From positions 372,001-436,000 of the forward strand of contig NZ_BMRX01000001.1 in assembly GCF_014648855.1 (NCBI RefSeq): DNA of 64,000 nt. The letters are read 5' to 3'. The DNA comes from Streptomyces parvulus. Lineage in GTDB: Bacteria > Actinomycetota > Actinomycetes > Streptomycetales > Streptomycetaceae. The notes beneath the pieces were generated by a model that worked only from the letters and a program-made list of their open reading frames with translations, ran no database searches and was not told the DNA's origin. This document shows, in pieces, positions 62,590-64,000 of this stretch. A program made the position numbers and the translations under genes. Numbering within the stretch: the first letter of the stretch is position 1; each line of letters starts with the position of its first letter.

Positions 62590-64000
62590 TCAGCGTCCCA
62601 GGCGTCCGCGCACCATGCCGACGAGGGAGTTGACCTCCTCGATACGCATCCGCCGGGCCGCGGCGAAGAAGACGCCGAACAGCAGCACCCCGCCGGCCAG
62701 CAGCGCCGCGAACGATCCCACGACGCCCTGACCGAGTGACCTGGTGATGGCGTAGCAGGCCGCGCCGCTGAGCAGGACGGCCGGCACGGACGCGATGCAG
62801 AGCCGGGCGTAGGTCCGCAGTACGCGGGCCCCGTCCAGGTCGCCGCCGAGGCGCTTGCGCAGCCTGCGCCAGGCGATGCCGACCCCGATCACATAGGCCA
62901 CCCCGTAGGAGGCGGCCATGCCGACCACGGCCCAGCGGGCCGGAAGCAGGAGGAAGCACAGCCCGGAGGCGGCGGCGTTGACCGCGGCCACGATGACGGT
63001 GTTGTAGAAGGGCGTCCGGGTGTCCTCGTAGGCGTAGAAGGCGCGCAGGACGACGTACTGGACGGAGTACGGGATGAGGCCGAGGCCGAAGGCCATCAGC
63101 ATGTAGCCCATGTTGGTGGCCGCGCCGGTGCCCGAGGAGCCGAAGATCAGGGTGCACATCGGTACGCCGAGGGCGAGGAAGCCGAAGGAGACCGGCACGA
63201 TGGCCACGGCCGTCGTGCGCAGGCCCTGGGAGATGTCGTCGCGCACCGCGCCGCCGTCCTCCTCGGACGCCGAGCGGGAGATGCGGGGCAGCAGAGCGGC
63301 CATCAGGGAGACGGTGATGATCGCCTGGGGCAGGCCCCAGATCAGCTGGGCGTTGGCGTAGGCGCTGAATCCGGTACCGGGGATGTCGGTGTCCGCGACG
63401 GACGCCGTGGCCAACTGGGTGACGACGAGGGCGCCCGCCTGGTTGGCGAGGACGAACAGGATCGTCCACTTGGCGAGCATCGCGGCCTTGCCCAGGCCGT
63501 GGCCCTTCCAGTCGAACCGGAGCCGGAGTCGGAACCCGGTCTCGCGCAGATACGGGATCATCGCCAGCGCCTGGACCACCAGACCGAGGAGGACGCCGAC
63601 GCCGAGCAGCCGCTCGCCCTGCGGCGGAATGTTCTCGACCGTCATGCCGGAGTCCCCGGCGGTGCCGTAGACCCAGATGAAGGTGCCGAGGGTGACGATG
63701 ATGACGATGTTGTTCAGGACCGGCGTCCACATCATCGCGCCGAACCTGCCGCGCGCGTTGAGGATCTGCCCCATCACCACGTGCACGCCCATGAAGAAGA
63801 TGGACGGCAGGAAGTAGCGGGTGAAGGTGACGGCGGCCTCGTTGGCCGCGGGGTTGGTGGCCACCGGGTTGGACAGCGCCCGCACCAGCAGCGGCGCGGC
63901 CAGCATCGCGAGCGCGGTGAGCACGCCCAGCGCCACCATGACGAGGGTCAGCAGGCGGTTGGCGTAGGCCTCGCCGCCGTCGTCGTCCTCCTTCATGGCA
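62590..64000 (-). CDS. murJ: MurJ lipid II flippase (MviN), 5' end outside window
   Basis: The visible 470 residues are the C-terminal part; the frame continues past the window edge, and the Met at 63996 (MKEDDDGGEAYANRLL) is internal. At least twelve membrane helices are visible, with MurJ-type features such as FLPSIFFMGVHVVMGQILNARGRFGAMMWTPVLNNIVII and LPRISRSASEEDGGAVRDDISQGL. MurJ moves lipid II to the outer face for RodA/FtsW. It is 140 bp upstream of the pseudokinase and ends LVGMVRGRLGR. Confidence 0.93.
   Translation of the reverse strand, partial: AMKEDDDGGEAYANRLLTLVMVALGVLTALAMLAAPLLVRALSNPVATNPAANEAAVTFTRYFLPSIFFMGVHVVMGQILNARGRFGAMMWTPVLNNIVIIVTLGTFIWVYGTAGDSGMTVENIPPQGERLLGVGVLLGLVVQALAMIPYLRETGFRLRLRFDWKGHGLGKAAMLAKWTILFVLANQAGALVVTQLATASVADTDIPGTGFSAYANAQLIWGLPQAIITVSLMAALLPRISRSASEEDGGAVRDDISQGLRTTAVAIVPVSFGFLALGVPMCTLIFGSSGTGAATNMGYMLMAFGLGLIPYSVQYVVLRAFYAYEDTRTPFYNTVIVAAVNAAASGLCFLLLPARWAVVGMAASYGVAYVIGVGIAWRRLRKRLGGDLDGARVLRTYARLCIASVPAVLLSGAACYAITRSLGQGVVGSFAALLAGGVLLFGVFFAAARRMRIEEVNSLVGMVRGRLGR

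Overview
This 64 kb window is the replication-origin region of a Streptomyces chromosome. The DNA is very GC-rich with a strong third-position GC bias, and the order fhaA-fhaB-pstP-rodA-pbpA-pknB, srtE, crgA, gyrA-gyrB-recF-gnd-dnaN-oriC-dnaA-rpmH-rnpA-yidD-yidC-jag-rsmG-parA-parB-trxA-trxB-sigM-murJ is the one known from Streptomyces coelicolor (there roughly SCO3843 to SCO3894). All functional calls come from reading the sequence and knowledge of the families; no database search was run.

Layout. 0-5.4 kb: an HTTM membrane protein, DUF5819, rhodanese, J-domain-like and DUF2252 genes on the minus strand, then a secreted intradiol dioxygenase carrying a carbohydrate-binding module, and tRNA-Leu(CAG). 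5.7-14.2 kb: the Ser/Thr-phosphorylation and cell-wall growth cluster. 14.3-25.2 kb: two class E sortases coupled to pabA, DUF881, crgA, a cluster of DnaA boxes, a rhomboid protease, a cyclophilin, DUF5324, a prenyl transferase, an EEP-family membrane protein and a two-component system. 25.2-37.4 kb: a more variable block lying between tRNA-Ala(TGC) and tRNA-Ile(GAT), with an HTH protein, a second kinase, secreted proteins, DLW-39, a glycosyltransferase, an FkbM methyltransferase, an orphan three-cysteine ferredoxin and a 1.35-kilo-residue HTH/nSTAND-NTPase/WD40 protein. 37.5-50.1 kb: DUF3566, gyrA, gyrB, DUF721, recF, gnd, dnaN, oriC and dnaA, all leftward. 50.5-57.5 kb: the rightward rpmH-to-GNAT block including parAB. 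57.6-64 kb: leftward trxA/trxB, a membrane anti-sigma-like protein, sigM, a pseudokinase and murJ, which runs off the end.

How it works together. DnaA boxes fill oriC, and further boxes lie at 18.3-18.5 kb, beside dnaN, upstream of dnaA and upstream of parA. Six perfect parS sites (GTTTCACGTGAAAC) are the loading sites for the ParB encoded here. The phosphorylation and cell-wall cluster, crgA, the sortases and murJ serve polar growth and sporulation septation. trxB has a perfect SigR-type promoter.

The least explained parts are the HTH-nSTAND-WD40 protein with its hairpin-rich upstream gap, the DnaA-box cluster after crgA, the way parS sites sit against terminator hairpins or are read as the same pentapeptide inside three proteins, and the pseudokinase paired with murJ.
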